A stretch of DNA of 64,000 nt from positions 186,001 to 250,000 of IMG/VR virus record IMGVR_UViG_3300041411_000080, one strand, 5' to 3'. The notes under the pieces are model-generated. The model made no database searches. It was not told the DNA's origin and saw only the letters and a list, made by a program, of their open reading frames with translations. Origin of the DNA: a virus. Both the position numbers and the translations under genes were made by a program. This document shows, piece after piece, positions 33,893 to 43,785 of this stretch; position 1 is the stretch's first letter; the number at the start of each line of letters is the position of its first letter.

Positions 33893-35437
33893 TTACATGG
33901 CAATACGCATCATCTTGAAGTTAAGCGTTCGACCAGCGAAGTGCTCTTTCTTATTAATGGCGTACCTTGTATGTTGAGGGATTGCCTCACAAGCCAAGAA
34001 CGTAAGCCTTGGCGTTAGATCAGGGAAGTCACGAAGTTTCCGTAGACGCCCTAGGATCTGAATGTTATCTTTCTTGGAGTCAGTTGCTTGGAGCAAACCA
34101 ACCTCACGAAGGTTAGGAATGTCAACACCAGTACCCGAGGACTTAATCGTCGAGACAGTGATATCGTTCTTAAGCAATCGCTCATAAGGACAGCCCGAAA
34201 CGTGCCCGTTGATCTCCAGATCAGGGAACATATCAACTAGGTACTGCGTTAACGTTTCAATGAACGCAACCGTAGCACACAGCAACAACATTTTCTGACC
34301 CGGCTGACGATCTTTGATGAACAACCCCGAACAAATCTTACCAACCATCTTAAGGTAATTGTGTAACCGCGTCTTGTCTTTCATCATCACGGTTTCATAA
34401 CGCGCATGGTTATACGTGTTCTTGAACGGAGTTAGATAGTCTTTGGGCTTGATCTTAGGTTCTGAATAGATCAGACCCAAACAGTTGATGTACACGTCGA
34501 TACTAGGTAGTCTCACCATAGTCTCCGGCGGTAGCATCTTCTCGATCATCTTCGTTACGTAAGCATTACCTGTAAAAGGAGTAGCAGACAGATAGATTTG
34601 AAGATTAACATTGCTATACATATCGATGCGATACACAAGCCCTGGATCTTCTTGGATCTCGTCGTTGATCTGCATGCCCACTTTGATAGCCTCATGGAAC
34701 CGTGGAGGCGGAGCGTTATAACCCAGAGCAACAATTTCATGGCCATACTTTTCGAAGTTGTCAATGTACGAGCGGTACGTGACGTTGGAGATGACGATAA
34801 CGTCAACGCCCTCCAGGTCATTTTCTATTCCTCTGTCAATGAGTTTTTGGAGTTCAGCTGAACCACTTACCGTCATGTATTTCAATAGGGTCGGGTTAGC
34901 GTATCCTTTATAGGTGTTCTGCAATGCCTCAATCCAAATACCGAAGTACTTAGGCGGAACCATTACTACAGCACGACCACCACGTTGAGCAAGAGCGGCT
35001 AACGCACTGAGCGTCTTACCCTTACCTGTTTGTAGATCAACACGTGCCGAGTGGTAACCCGGCCTCAGGATGTCTTCAACAATTAACTCTTGGTAATCCC
35101 GTAGTACGTATTTCTCGTACATTTCATAAGAAGCACCCGCAGCTACTGGGATCGGAATCTCAGTTAACTCGATAGCTTCTCTTGGGATGTTTCGGTTGGC
35201 TAGATAATTCACAAGGTCTTCGTAGGTATTGCGATGGATGTAGACCTCTTTGAAGTCTTCAAACACACCGTAATACTTCTTCTTCAACTCCATGATCATC
35301 CGGCCACCCGGAAGCTTCTTAGGTTCCTTCAGACTTAAGCCTTCAAGGAAACCAGCCATCTTCTCAAACGTATCTCGTGTGAATCCCGATAGGCGAACTC
35401 CGTGCGTATAACGTTCAGCTTTTAATAGCGGTTGCAT
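33893..35437 (-). CDS. SF2 DNA/RNA helicase (UvsW-like), 514 aa
   Basis: Walker A is DLQTGKGKT (about 134-142), preceded by LRDYQ (Q-like motif); Walker B is the variant INDEIQ (about 257-262), motif III is LSATPF (about 282), and motif VI is ILGRLRKLRDF near 455. A poorly conserved N-domain (1-115) resembles the accessory domain of phage UvsW-type helicases. ATP-driven unwinding or branch migration during replication or repair is the known role of the family. It follows the beta' gene downstream across a terminator, the position I recall for the phiKZ gp75 helicase. No clear Shine-Dalgarno precedes the ATG. Confidence 0.8.
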   Translation of the reverse strand: MQPLLKAERYTHGVRLSGFTRDTFEKMAGFLEGLSLKEPKKLPGGRMIMELKKKYYGVFEDFKEVYIHRNTYEDLVNYLANRNIPREAIELTEIPIPVAAGASYEMYEKYVLRDYQELIVEDILRPGYHSARVDLQTGKGKTLSALAALAQRGGRAVVMVPPKYFGIWIEALQNTYKGYANPTLLKYMTVSGSAELQKLIDRGIENDLEGVDVIVISNVTYRSYIDNFEKYGHEIVALGYNAPPPRFHEAIKVGMQINDEIQEDPGLVYRIDMYSNVNLQIYLSATPFTGNAYVTKMIEKMLPPETMVRLPSIDVYINCLGLIYSEPKIKPKDYLTPFKNTYNHARYETVMMKDKTRLHNYLKMVGKICSGLFIKDRQPGQKMLLLCATVAFIETLTQYLVDMFPDLEINGHVSGCPYERLLKNDITVSTIKSSGTGVDIPNLREVGLLQATDSKKDNIQILGRLRKLRDFPDLTPRLTFLACEAIPQHTRYAINKKEHFAGRTLNFKMMRIAM

Positions 35438-35457
35438 AAAAAATTAACAAGGTAGAC

Positions 35458-35479
35458 GAGAGAGGCCGTAGCCTCTCTC
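35458..35479 (-). terminator. Hairpin terminator after the non-virion beta' C-part gene
   Basis: GAGAGAGGC and GCCTCTCTC form a perfect 9-bp stem around CGTA. On the minus strand it is followed by GTCTACCTTGTTAATTTTTT, which runs to the helicase start, so terminator and helicase leader share this gap. Confidence 0.8.
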
Positions 35480-35498
35480 GAATGCCCCGACCTCCGTC

Positions 35499-37478
35499 TT
35501 AGTTAAGCTTTCCTCCCATCACCGCATTCACATAAGGGTGATCATTACGTTGCGTATACAGGAAGCTTGCAGGGTTGGCAAATGGTTCATGTTGCTTCTC
35601 GAAAGCCATCGTGCCAGCCAGATCTCGCGATTGCATCAGTTTGTTATACTTCTCAAACTGACCACTGATCCCCGGCTTAGGCAGGTTGAAGTCTTTCTGC
35701 TGGATAGATTTTACTGTCATAGCATACGCGAGGACTTCGCAGTGTACCCATGGCAGATGGATCTTTTCGTTTACCAGCTGAGCAGTAGCAACCACACCTT
35801 CGATTACGGAAGAGTAGTTCTTTAGATAAGTCTTGCTAGTAAAACCTACCTTGTCGGAACTCAGTTTCGAACCTTCAGTGTCGGAACCCGAATGGAGGAA
35901 GGACTGGATTCGCTTCATCACTTCGTACATGTTAACGTGCTTGTACGGCAGTGTCAGGAAAGGTAGATTGAAATCAAACCCTTCCATGTCGATGATAATG
36001 TTGCCACGATCATCAGGAGTCCAACGTACTTCTTTAACATGCTTCAACATGTCAAGAGACAGGCTAGCCTTACGGTTATACAACGATACCGTCAGGACAT
36101 CACCTACGTCTTCACCATTCACATTACGGACCAAACCACAGCGCGTCATCTCTGTTGCAGACGTCGGTGGATAGCCATGCAGGTTTTCGATCATCAGTAC
36201 GTCAGCAAGGTGTTCTGCTTCGGCACGGGCAATCATCAGCTTAAAGCCTTTACCTGCAAGTTCTTTCTTCAGATACAACGTTTCTGATTGAGCACCCTCA
36301 CGCAGATAGTTAGCTTCAATGCCACCCAACTTATATTGCTCTACCGCAGAAGTTGCGTCAGTATGCTTGGTAGACAATACAGACGAGGTGATCTTGTCAC
36401 CCATCGATACTGCTGCTACCTGACCGATGTTAGTTCCGTGAGGAATGTTATCCGCCAGCAGACCATAACACGTTGAGCAAACGCCTTGTGGATCTTTGTG
36501 GACGCAACCGATAACGGATCGCATCTTGATACGCTTACCGATCAGGTGAGTTTCCTCGCCCGTCAGTACATCCATCTTACCGGTCTCTTCGTTCAGATAG
36601 AACTTACCGTTCATGGATTTGAGATAACCTTTCATTACCGGGAAGGTAACGTAATCGGCACCACAATCACCACGATGTAGGTTTCGTACATACTGAGCGA
36701 TCAGCTGAGACTTACGGTTGAAGTACTCGGTTACCCGGAGCAGCTCTTTGTTATACAGCAGAGCTTTAGTACCAGAACGGGATTCAACCATGTTCTCGTA
36801 CAGACCCCAGATACCTTCGATATAACCTTGCATTACTGGTTCTGGGAAGATATCAGAGTTGATGTCTGTTGGGAAACCACGAGGACCGAATGCTTGATAC
36901 AGCTGTTCGATCTTTTGTGTACCAGACTTAAGACCCTCGATGATCGAGTTACCGATAAACAGGTCGGGGTCCATAAACGCGTCTTTCAGTTTCTTATAGG
37001 CTACACCCTCGATGCCATGTGTTGTAGGCTCAATGTCAGTATTGGCCTCACGGACTTTGGGGTGCTGCCATACATCGTTAATCTCAAACATGCTGAGAGT
37101 CGCGAAGTATTCAGGAAGCTTTAGGGCGGATTGATTGTAGAACACGTTCTTAGCTTCAATGGCCAATCGGGCCAAGTGTTCTGGATCTACTGGAGTTGGA
37201 TTAGTGGCATAGATGTGCCAGATAATCTTATTCAGCATCTTAACCAGAGACTTCGCTGTAACGCGTTGTTCTTGAAGGTGATGTTCCTTCAAGATCGGTA
37301 CCTCGGGATATGCTTTGAAAGGTGCCCAGAGCATGGCAGACAACTTAGTGATCCGGTCCTTAGTGATGACGTCTCCGTCACCGAACTTGATCTTGTGCCA
37401 TTCAGCTGGAAGTGCAAACAAATCATCGTAAGACATCTGTGCGATTTGTTGTGCGCTATATTCGTTCAGTTTTCTCAT
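35499..37478 (-). CDS. RNA polymerase beta' C-terminal part, non-virion type (phiKZ gp74-like), 659 aa
   Basis: The stretch from ENMVESRSGTKALLYNKELL to LHRGDCGADY corresponds to the bacterial bridge-helix/trigger-loop region (SHGARKGLADTALKT...EDDCGT). GVCSTCYGLLADNIPHGTNIG followed by VAAVSMGDKITSSVLSTKH corresponds to CARCYGRDLA and [20 protein letters not shown]. The catalytic NADFDGD lies in the separate 486-aa protein at 53700. Together these form the phage polymerase that transcribes middle and late genes inside the phage nucleus. The ATG overlaps the stop of the beta gene by 4 nt (ATGA), which would favour equal synthesis of both subunits. Confidence 0.88.
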   Translation of the reverse strand: MRKLNEYSAQQIAQMSYDDLFALPAEWHKIKFGDGDVITKDRITKLSAMLWAPFKAYPEVPILKEHHLQEQRVTAKSLVKMLNKIIWHIYATNPTPVDPEHLARLAIEAKNVFYNQSALKLPEYFATLSMFEINDVWQHPKVREANTDIEPTTHGIEGVAYKKLKDAFMDPDLFIGNSIIEGLKSGTQKIEQLYQAFGPRGFPTDINSDIFPEPVMQGYIEGIWGLYENMVESRSGTKALLYNKELLRVTEYFNRKSQLIAQYVRNLHRGDCGADYVTFPVMKGYLKSMNGKFYLNEETGKMDVLTGEETHLIGKRIKMRSVIGCVHKDPQGVCSTCYGLLADNIPHGTNIGQVAAVSMGDKITSSVLSTKHTDATSAVEQYKLGGIEANYLREGAQSETLYLKKELAGKGFKLMIARAEAEHLADVLMIENLHGYPPTSATEMTRCGLVRNVNGEDVGDVLTVSLYNRKASLSLDMLKHVKEVRWTPDDRGNIIIDMEGFDFNLPFLTLPYKHVNMYEVMKRIQSFLHSGSDTEGSKLSSDKVGFTSKTYLKNYSSVIEGVVATAQLVNEKIHLPWVHCEVLAYAMTVKSIQQKDFNLPKPGISGQFEKYNKLMQSRDLAGTMAFEKQHEPFANPASFLYTQRNDHPYVNAVMGGKLN

Positions 37479-39802
37479 GCATATTCCCCTAAGCCCAATG
37501 CATCTTCCAAGTTAACCCCACTTGGCAGACCCAATGCATCGGTAATACGTTCTGTCAAGCCAGTATCTGCGAAATTATCGAAGCTACTGTTATATGTTGC
37601 CAAACGCTTTTGTGCACGTTTTACTTCATGACTCACCTTTGGTCCGATGTAAGGCTTTGGTGCCTCAGTGATAACCGGATTACTGGCCATGTACTCAGCG
37701 TACCCAGGACTTGGTTCATACACGAACTCGACGCCACGCATCTCGAGCATGTGATCCAATAGTGCCACTGGTCGACTATTGCCGAATGGAACTTTCTCAC
37801 GATCTACAGCACGTTCAATATCAGTTGGACGCTCCGCAGTCAAGATACTGTTAATCACATTGGTGTGTGCCAATGGGTTGTTGGTTTGATCCAACAGTTC
37901 CATGGTAGCCTCGGGACCTACAGTACAGTTATACGAACGAGTCTCAGATTCACCGAAGGAACGAATAGCAGATTCACGGCCCGGTGTACTGGATCGATCA
38001 TTGTTATTGAGTTTCGATGGGAGACCGAATTGTTGAACCTTAACAGATGCTACAGCGGACCAGTCATCACCAATCTTCTCGAGCAACATCATGTACAGCG
38101 GACCGATCAGAACTTTATCTTTGGTAGTGATCTCCTTACCGTTAGGACCCATGAGTGTTACAGGAGTATGGTTAGGACAGAACCGACTATTAATGACGGT
38201 GTCCATTGCTGTTGGAAGGTGAGTCTCATCATCAATCGGAGTGAAGATATAACTGAAGCCTTGCTCCATAACTTCGTGGATGTACTCTTTCCGATTTGGA
38301 TGGTCTTTCATGATGTCGTGCATCGCTGGAGCAATGATCCACCAGAGTTCCTGGAACTCGTTGAATGCATAGTCGATGAACGCTTGATCGTTTGCTTTTG
38401 GATTGCTACGCAGATCTTGTTTGCTAAGGATACCGTGACGCTCGAAGCCAGCTTCAACACGAATGCGTTGAGCCAAGTCACGAACCGCCGCACCGAAACC
38501 ATGTTCGTAGATACGACCATAGTTAGATCGACGCATAGTCGAACCACCGAAGATCACTACGTCTGCTATATTACCAAATTCATCCCTCGGCATTTGTGAT
38601 CGTGGTAGCGTCTTACATACAACGCCTTTACCACCGTGGAAGTCAGTGATCTTGTAAGCACCACCCGGCTCTTTCAGGGATTCATAAGTGATCTCGATAC
38701 GCCATTCGTCCAGAGGATCAAGACGATACATCCGAGTCAGCTTACGCTGGTTAGCTGCTTGAGGCAGATAGATCATTGCCTCTACTACCAATTGGTTGAA
38801 CTCGTCAGTGATCCGCAAGCGGTCTTTACGTTTAGCCTTCAACGAATAGTAGAATTTCAAGACATCGTTGTAATACGTGCACAGTGCATCGTAATACTTC
38901 ATCAGCTGCTTCTCCATCCCAGATGGAGTGAAGCTTGGGTTCTGACGTTCATCACGATAGATCTTGATGTCTTTAACGATTGCACCCGGTTCACCAATCA
39001 CAACTTTATCGAAGGTACGATCGATTTCACGAAGGGCGCGAGGAGTCATCTCAGCTGGAGACAGATCGTCGTCCAGATCTCGCATTGCAAACACTACGCC
39101 ATCAGGACGAATCTTTTCACCGATGTCTGGGAATGGTTTATTACCATACGCATTCAACAGGAAACTCTTACGACCACAACTGGCAATAGCTGTACCATAA
39201 GCACGTGGGGCGAACTCTTCGAGAATCTCATCGGAGATCAAGAATCCGTCTTCAATGGTGGCATAGTGAGATAGGAAACATGCCTGTACGTTCAGACCTG
39301 CACAGAAGTGTCCATCTTTACTTAACCCTGCCGACTGAGACAGAATGGTATCTTTAGGAATCATTGCACCGGGATGAATGTTTTCCCATACTTCTTTATT
39401 ACGTTCAAGCTTGAAGCCGAAGGTTTGGTGGAAACTCATGAACTCCGGTACGCGCAATACGCCGACGGTTTTGTATTCGTCATAGTAGTGTTCGTAGAAG
39501 ATCGTTGTCTCTGGGTTATGTTTAATGGAGTCAGCACCGTGACCAGTTGGGTACTTACGTAATACCGAAAGGATCTGACAGTCTTCTGGAATCCTCACAT
39601 CGAAACTATGTTCGCCGAACCGCAGTTCACCACCGGTTTGGAACCAGCGGGGTTCTGCGCCTTTGATCACTGGAGCCTGAGTAATCTGACCCAGCAACAT
39701 CGCACCACGAGCTGCGGAGGTAGTACCGAACCATGGATCAATAATCGCGTTACCAGCATAGTGGTATCTGATCTCACGAGCTACCCGTTTCATCTCAAAC
39801 AT
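37475..39802 (-). CDS. RNA polymerase beta C-terminal part, non-virion type (phiKZ gp71-73-like), 775 aa
   Basis: GLNVQACFLSHYATIEDGFL matches bacterial [20 protein letters not shown], and DFHGGKGVVCKTLPRSQMP then DEFGNIADVVIFGG matches the [26 protein letters not shown] block with the catalytic lysines and histidine, followed by RSNYGRIYEHGFG (bacterial RMNIGQILETHLG). The N-terminal beta half must be a separate gene outside this window. In phiKZ this gene is, as I recall, interrupted by an intron; here it is a single uninterrupted frame. GAGGAAATTAA precedes the ATG. It forms one unit with the beta' C-part. Confidence 0.88.
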   Translation of the reverse strand: MFEMKRVAREIRYHYAGNAIIDPWFGTTSAARGAMLLGQITQAPVIKGAEPRWFQTGGELRFGEHSFDVRIPEDCQILSVLRKYPTGHGADSIKHNPETTIFYEHYYDEYKTVGVLRVPEFMSFHQTFGFKLERNKEVWENIHPGAMIPKDTILSQSAGLSKDGHFCAGLNVQACFLSHYATIEDGFLISDEILEEFAPRAYGTAIASCGRKSFLLNAYGNKPFPDIGEKIRPDGVVFAMRDLDDDLSPAEMTPRALREIDRTFDKVVIGEPGAIVKDIKIYRDERQNPSFTPSGMEKQLMKYYDALCTYYNDVLKFYYSLKAKRKDRLRITDEFNQLVVEAMIYLPQAANQRKLTRMYRLDPLDEWRIEITYESLKEPGGAYKITDFHGGKGVVCKTLPRSQMPRDEFGNIADVVIFGGSTMRRSNYGRIYEHGFGAAVRDLAQRIRVEAGFERHGILSKQDLRSNPKANDQAFIDYAFNEFQELWWIIAPAMHDIMKDHPNRKEYIHEVMEQGFSYIFTPIDDETHLPTAMDTVINSRFCPNHTPVTLMGPNGKEITTKDKVLIGPLYMMLLEKIGDDWSAVASVKVQQFGLPSKLNNNDRSSTPGRESAIRSFGESETRSYNCTVGPEATMELLDQTNNPLAHTNVINSILTAERPTDIERAVDREKVPFGNSRPVALLDHMLEMRGVEFVYEPSPGYAEYMASNPVITEAPKPYIGPKVSHEVKRAQKRLATYNSSFDNFADTGLTERITDALGLPSGVNLEDALGLGEYA

Positions 39803-40038
39803 TTAATTTCCTCAAACTCACACATAGCCAGGTTGTAAACGGCATAAGCCTCTGACCCCGGATCATGCGCTAACACGAACCGATGCCAATCAACATTACC
39901 TCCAATCTCATTACATACTAGTTTGCCCTCAAGTAGTTCTTTACGAAGAATCTCCTCTAAAGGAGGTCCAGTATATTTTGGCATGCTTCTATAATACGCT
40001 AGTGGATCTTTTAAAGCTTCGGCAATCTGACAGGACAT
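39790..40038 (-). CDS. Small protein preceding the beta gene, 82 aa
   Basis: It begins MSCQIAEALKDPLAYYRS and ends EFEEIKCLR; soluble, with four Cys residues and no recognised motif. GAGAGGTGAG lies before the ATG. The end overlaps the polymerase beta gene by 13 nt, and an early-type promoter element lies 25 nt upstream, making this the leader gene of the beta/beta' operon. Confidence 0.6.
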   Translation of the reverse strand: MSCQIAEALKDPLAYYRSMPKYTGPPLEEILRKELLEGKLVCNEIGGNVDWHRFVLAHDPGSEAYAVYNLAMCEFEEIKCLR

Positions 40039-40062
40039 AACTCACCTCTCTTAGACATGGCT

Positions 40063-40089
40063 ATTATATAGATCTCAAATAAAATCTAT
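40063..40089 (-). promoter_or_regulatory. Early-promoter-like element, weak copy
   Basis: On the minus strand: ATAGATTTTATTTGAGATCT then ATATAAT. It shares the TTTATTTGAGAT-[TC]-TATAT core with copies at 52242 and 58446 and, more loosely, with the 35-nt pair before ChmA and the gp68-like gene. It sits upstream of the 82-aa gene and the RNA polymerase operon. Confidence 0.5.
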
Positions 40090-40100
40090 GGAGTCCTTCA

Positions 40101-40463
40101 ATGGCTTTTACAATCATGACACTAAAGGAAGATCCTGGTCCGGGGATGTTTTACGACCCCAAGTTCAGGCACATCCTAGAAATGCATATGAACCAACTCA
40201 AGACGATTTACGGTATAAAGCATGAACTGACCGCAGCAGAGCTTTATCAGTTTGAGGGAGACTTTTCAGGCTTCCTGATGTCTAAAGGTCATCAACTGGA
40301 AACACATTGGTTGTTCACCCGTGTGAATGGGATGACTAACCCGAATCAGTTTGGCCGAGAACTAAGGGACCCACTAAAGCGCACTTACCCTACGTACTGG
40401 ATCGAACCTAGACCCAATGCAGTCGCTGAGTTACAGCAGTACTTCATTACCCTGAGACCTTAA
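40101..40463 (+). CDS. Unknown protein, 120 aa
   Basis: A soluble protein (MAFTIMTLKEDPGPGMFYDP) with aromatic and charged residues and no known motif. GGAGT lies 7 nt before the ATG. It is a lone plus-strand gene between minus-strand genes, and its stop overlaps the convergent 85-aa gene by 4 nt. Function unknown. Confidence 0.55.
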   Translation: MAFTIMTLKEDPGPGMFYDPKFRHILEMHMNQLKTIYGIKHELTAAELYQFEGDFSGFLMSKGHQLETHWLFTRVNGMTNPNQFGRELRDPLKRTYPTYWIEPRPNAVAELQQYFITLRP

Positions 40464-40717
40464 ACCGCGCCGTGCATCTTAACGTATTTATCAGTGCAGT
40501 AATGTGGTTTATCTAGACCGTAACGTTCTAGGTCTTTCTTGAATGCATCCACTGTGGCCCGGTGCTTCTTTACGCTACCGAAGCCGATACCTTTCATGTA
40601 GTGGATAACACCTAGGGGTGAAACCAAAGTAACTGTTAGACAGTCAGTGCCCTCAGTATTCTGCCAAGTATCACCTTGACATGGATACTCATCACTCAGA
40701 TTGTTTGGATGTGACAT
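40460..40717 (-). CDS. Unknown small protein, 85 aa
   Basis: MSHPNNLSDEYPCQGDTWQN opens a mixed protein with four Cys/His-type residues (C, C, H-Y-C, H) but no regular zinc pattern. AAGGGT lies before the ATG. It follows the terminator at 40750 and is convergent with the 120-aa gene. Confidence 0.55.
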   Translation of the reverse strand: MSHPNNLSDEYPCQGDTWQNTEGTDCLTVTLVSPLGVIHYMKGIGFGSVKKHRATVDAFKKDLERYGLDKPHYCTDKYVKMHGAV

Positions 40718-40749
40718 TGATTACCCTTTGAAAAAATAAAACATAGACC

Positions 40750-40765
40750 GGGGTCCGAAGACCCC
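40750..40765 (-). terminator. Hairpin terminator after the 445-aa gene
   Basis: GGGGTC and GACCCC pair around CGAA. The minus strand continues GGTCTATGTTTTATTTTTTC, a T-rich tail. GGCATAAAC precedes the stem on the minus strand, so the conserved tail appears on the opposite side and could also serve plus-strand transcripts. Confidence 0.75.
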
Positions 40766-40780
40766 AGTTTATGCCGTCTT

Positions 40781-42118
40781 TTAGATCAGACCAAGACCGC
40801 CATTACCTGCGCCTTGACCAGTTGGTGTAGCTGCCATGAATGGGTTAACGGGACCATTGTTCTGTACTGGTGCACCGCCCATCCAAGTTGGAGCTGCTAC
40901 CGCTGCTGGAGCGAAAGCATTGTTATTGCCTTGGAAGCCATTGTTGAATGACTGTGGCGCAAACTGAGGTTGTTGCTGATTGAACGTTACTGGTACGAAA
41001 CCAGTATTCATCACTGGAGCTGGCTGTTGTTGGAAACCACCAGTAGCTGCCTGTGGCTGAGTAGCGTTCAGGAAGTCTGCCATCGAAGCAGCTTTCTTAC
41101 CCGTGGTCGGTTCTTCAGAATGCTTAACTTCAAGCACTTGACGACTCGGTTGTGGGATTACCTGACGCGGTGCTTCAGCTTGAGCTTTCGCTACAGCTGC
41201 CTTCTTCGCGACGCTTACAGTTTCGCTAGCTTCTTCTGGTTGTGCATCAGTCTTACCTTCGTTACCGGAGTAAGGAGGGATGTCCGCATAATGCTTGGTG
41301 ATGATGTCACCAATGTCCAGATCGAACAGAGCGAATGGCTTAACTGGGAGATGCAACTTCTCAGCATAGGCTTCGATCGATTCGTTCAGTACGGTTGCGG
41401 TCTTGTGATACGCAGTCAGCAAGCTGATGAAGTATGGAGCCACACGTGCCGTAGTACCGAAGGAGTATTCCTCTGGGTTCTCGCCATTAGGTACCAGCAG
41501 ATCGAACAGAGCGATCAGCGTAGGACGCTGTTTCTTCGGAACTGTTACGCCCAACACGTTAGTGTCTTTGAGGTCAGCCTTCAGATCTTCGATAATCGGG
41601 AAACGGATGATGCACGAACGGTTTACTTTCTTACCATCGTGCTTGCCACCGTTCTTCAGATACACAGTCAACAGACGGTTCTTCTTAACGGCTGCGCCAA
41701 CCAGCTTCTCGAACAATTCCTTGGTAGTCTTGTCCGCATTGGACAGCTTCTTCAGGAACTCAGTGCACTCGAGTGGCAAGTCTTTGTGAGTGTCTTTATC
41801 GACAGCCACTTGCAACAGACCTTGACCCAGAGTAACCAGAGCATGAGCGATACATGCCTTGGCTTGACGTTGCAACATCTGGATGACAGGCGAAGTACCT
41901 TCACGAGACATTACTTCACAGCCTGGGTGATAAGGCTGATAGTCTTCACCATAGCCTTTACGCTGCCAGTCTTTAGTTGGCAGTACCAGACGACGACCTT
42001 CAACTTTCATTGGGGTCAGTGTACCGGTTGGGTGTTTCTGACTGATCATGCCTTCGTCATCAACGACGAGGGAGAATGCATTCAGAGATTGTTTATAGGA
42101 GTCCAAGATCGGCGACAT
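40781..42118 (-). CDS. Conserved phiKZ-like protein with Gln/Asn/Pro-rich tail, 445 aa (gp70 position)
   Basis: The N-terminal 285 residues are a globular, positively charged domain (KKNRLLTVYLKNGGKHDGKK). Residues about 285-350 are an Ala/Lys/Glu linker, and the last 85 are Gln, Asn, Phe, Pro-rich (FNQQQPQFAPQSFNNGFQGN). It overlaps the 560-aa gene by 26 nt and lies directly before the polymerase unit. By order it would match phiKZ gene 70. The charge and disordered tail suggest a nucleic-acid-associated or nucleus-localised factor, but no domain is recognised. Confidence 0.6.
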   Translation of the reverse strand: MSPILDSYKQSLNAFSLVVDDEGMISQKHPTGTLTPMKVEGRRLVLPTKDWQRKGYGEDYQPYHPGCEVMSREGTSPVIQMLQRQAKACIAHALVTLGQGLLQVAVDKDTHKDLPLECTEFLKKLSNADKTTKELFEKLVGAAVKKNRLLTVYLKNGGKHDGKKVNRSCIIRFPIIEDLKADLKDTNVLGVTVPKKQRPTLIALFDLLVPNGENPEEYSFGTTARVAPYFISLLTAYHKTATVLNESIEAYAEKLHLPVKPFALFDLDIGDIITKHYADIPPYSGNEGKTDAQPEEASETVSVAKKAAVAKAQAEAPRQVIPQPSRQVLEVKHSEEPTTGKKAASMADFLNATQPQAATGGFQQQPAPVMNTGFVPVTFNQQQPQFAPQSFNNGFQGNNNAFAPAAVAAPTWMGGAPVQNNGPVNPFMAATPTGQGAGNGGLGLI

Positions 42119-43775
42119 TGTTGCTTACTCCGTTGAAAGCTTGAGGATTGAATTGTGCAGCTTGTGCTACTGGATGTTGGTATTGCTGGTAACCCTGACC
42201 GGTTGCGAACTGGTTCATGTTAACCACATCATTATCACCGTCAATTACTTTCTTAACCAGCCAAGTAATGTCGTTAGCGATGTTACCAGACAGCTGATGG
42301 TTACGAGTGATCACCGGAGAGAACAGACTATCAGCGAAAGTCGGCGCTACGAAACGTTCAACAGCTTCGTTACCGATAGAGATATCGATAATCGATTCAC
42401 CAGCCAAGTCAGAGATCATGGAGATCTTGAACGGCAGCTGATTACCACGAGTGATGTTGTGTAGTACGTCTACCTTGATCCGGCGCTCCAGTTCGATGAT
42501 GTACGGGCGCATGTCAATACCGTTGATGATACTGGCAGTTGCCTTTGGATGGATCTCGAACAGATATTCGTTTGGACCATTGCCGTTAGTTACCGCGAAC
42601 GATACTTGACGGAAGAACGTATCCATCATGATCGATGGGATAGTCTGAGCCAACAGCGATGCACCGATAGAAGTATAGTCAGCACCGTTCCAGTTCTGAG
42701 ACTGACCAGCGTGGGATACTTTACGGATACTACGGCCATCGTCCATGGAGAAACGCGCTACGGATGGTTGACGCAGTTCAGGGAACAGCTGTTGCAGTTC
42801 ACCCCACGTTACATAACCCTTTTCCATATAACCGGTGTGGTCACGCAGGATTTGCAGGAATGTATTGCTGGTGATGGAACTGTTACGGCACATGGCCGCT
42901 GCTTCACCGAACAGAACTTCGTTCGAGTCAGTACCACGGCTGAACAGAATGTCATCAGTGTCATGAGTCGACGAGTTATACTCTTTACGAGCATGCTGAT
43001 AAGCACTCAACGAACTCGACAGATAACGAACTGGCGAAGTATCTTTACGCATCGAATACTTGAACGAACCACCTTCACCAACCATGGTGCGATGATCATA
43101 CTCAGCATCGATCTTAACATCGATCAAGCCATTGTTTTGCAGATTCTGTGCAACTGCACGGGTCTGCATCTTATTGAAGTTATCTTCAGGACGGATCAAG
43201 AAGCTGGATGGCTTCGCGAACATCCCATTGTCACCACCAACCATGTTCACCGGAGAGATGATTTGGTTAGAGCCGATGATCTTAGCCTGAGTCTGAGGAC
43301 CGTTAGGCGTATTGATGATCGATTCAGCTACTACGGTTTCGGAGTTGAAGTACACTCGCATCTTAGGGTCCATCAGACCCGCTTGAATAGCTGCATCACA
43401 GTGGTCGGAATAACCATAGAAGATACGCTGAGTGGTTGCACCTTTGAAGAACGGATGCTCTTCGAATACACGACACATGATGCGGAAGCGGCGAGAGTTG
43501 AAGGACTCTGGAATCATTACCTCACCTTCGACCATAGCCTGAGGTGTGATCACGTTTGCCGCGATCTCTTGTACGGCACTGACACCAAGATTCAAACCAT
43601 CATTAGTTGCCTCACGCAGCTGTTTAACCACATGCTCGGAAGTGTTCGGGTTAAACGGACGAAGCCATTGAGCTTGATAGGTACCAGTCTGAACGGCGAT
43701 GAAACCATTCTCACCAAAACGGATCTTGGTGTTACCGGTATTACCTACGGAAGCGCCAGTGTTGATATTGAACAT
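42093..43775 (-). CDS. Conserved phiKZ-like protein, 560 aa (gp69 position)
   Basis: A globular protein (MFNINTGASVGNTGNTKIRF) with a Gln-rich C-terminal 40 residues (YQQYQHPVAQAAQF). It has no motif I can name. AGAGGTTACAC precedes the ATG. It lies between the gp68-like subunit and the 445-aa protein, with 10 nt and -26 nt spacing. In phiKZ the gene at this place is reported to be needed for protein import into the phage nucleus (Imp1/PicA, gp69 as I recall); equating it with this protein is inference from order alone. Confidence 0.55.
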   Translation of the reverse strand: MFNINTGASVGNTGNTKIRFGENGFIAVQTGTYQAQWLRPFNPNTSEHVVKQLREATNDGLNLGVSAVQEIAANVITPQAMVEGEVMIPESFNSRRFRIMCRVFEEHPFFKGATTQRIFYGYSDHCDAAIQAGLMDPKMRVYFNSETVVAESIINTPNGPQTQAKIIGSNQIISPVNMVGGDNGMFAKPSSFLIRPEDNFNKMQTRAVAQNLQNNGLIDVKIDAEYDHRTMVGEGGSFKYSMRKDTSPVRYLSSSLSAYQHARKEYNSSTHDTDDILFSRGTDSNEVLFGEAAAMCRNSSITSNTFLQILRDHTGYMEKGYVTWGELQQLFPELRQPSVARFSMDDGRSIRKVSHAGQSQNWNGADYTSIGASLLAQTIPSIMMDTFFRQVSFAVTNGNGPNEYLFEIHPKATASIINGIDMRPYIIELERRIKVDVLHNITRGNQLPFKISMISDLAGESIIDISIGNEAVERFVAPTFADSLFSPVITRNHQLSGNIANDITWLVKKVIDGDNDVVNMNQFATGQGYQQYQHPVAQAAQFNPQAFNGVSNNVADLGLL

Positions 43776-43785
43776 GTGTAACCTC

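Noticed and set aside
37475-39802. Intron or homing endonuclease in the RNA polymerase beta gene
   Set aside because: phiKZ has an interruption at this locus, but here the frame is continuous and conserved blocks follow at normal spacing.
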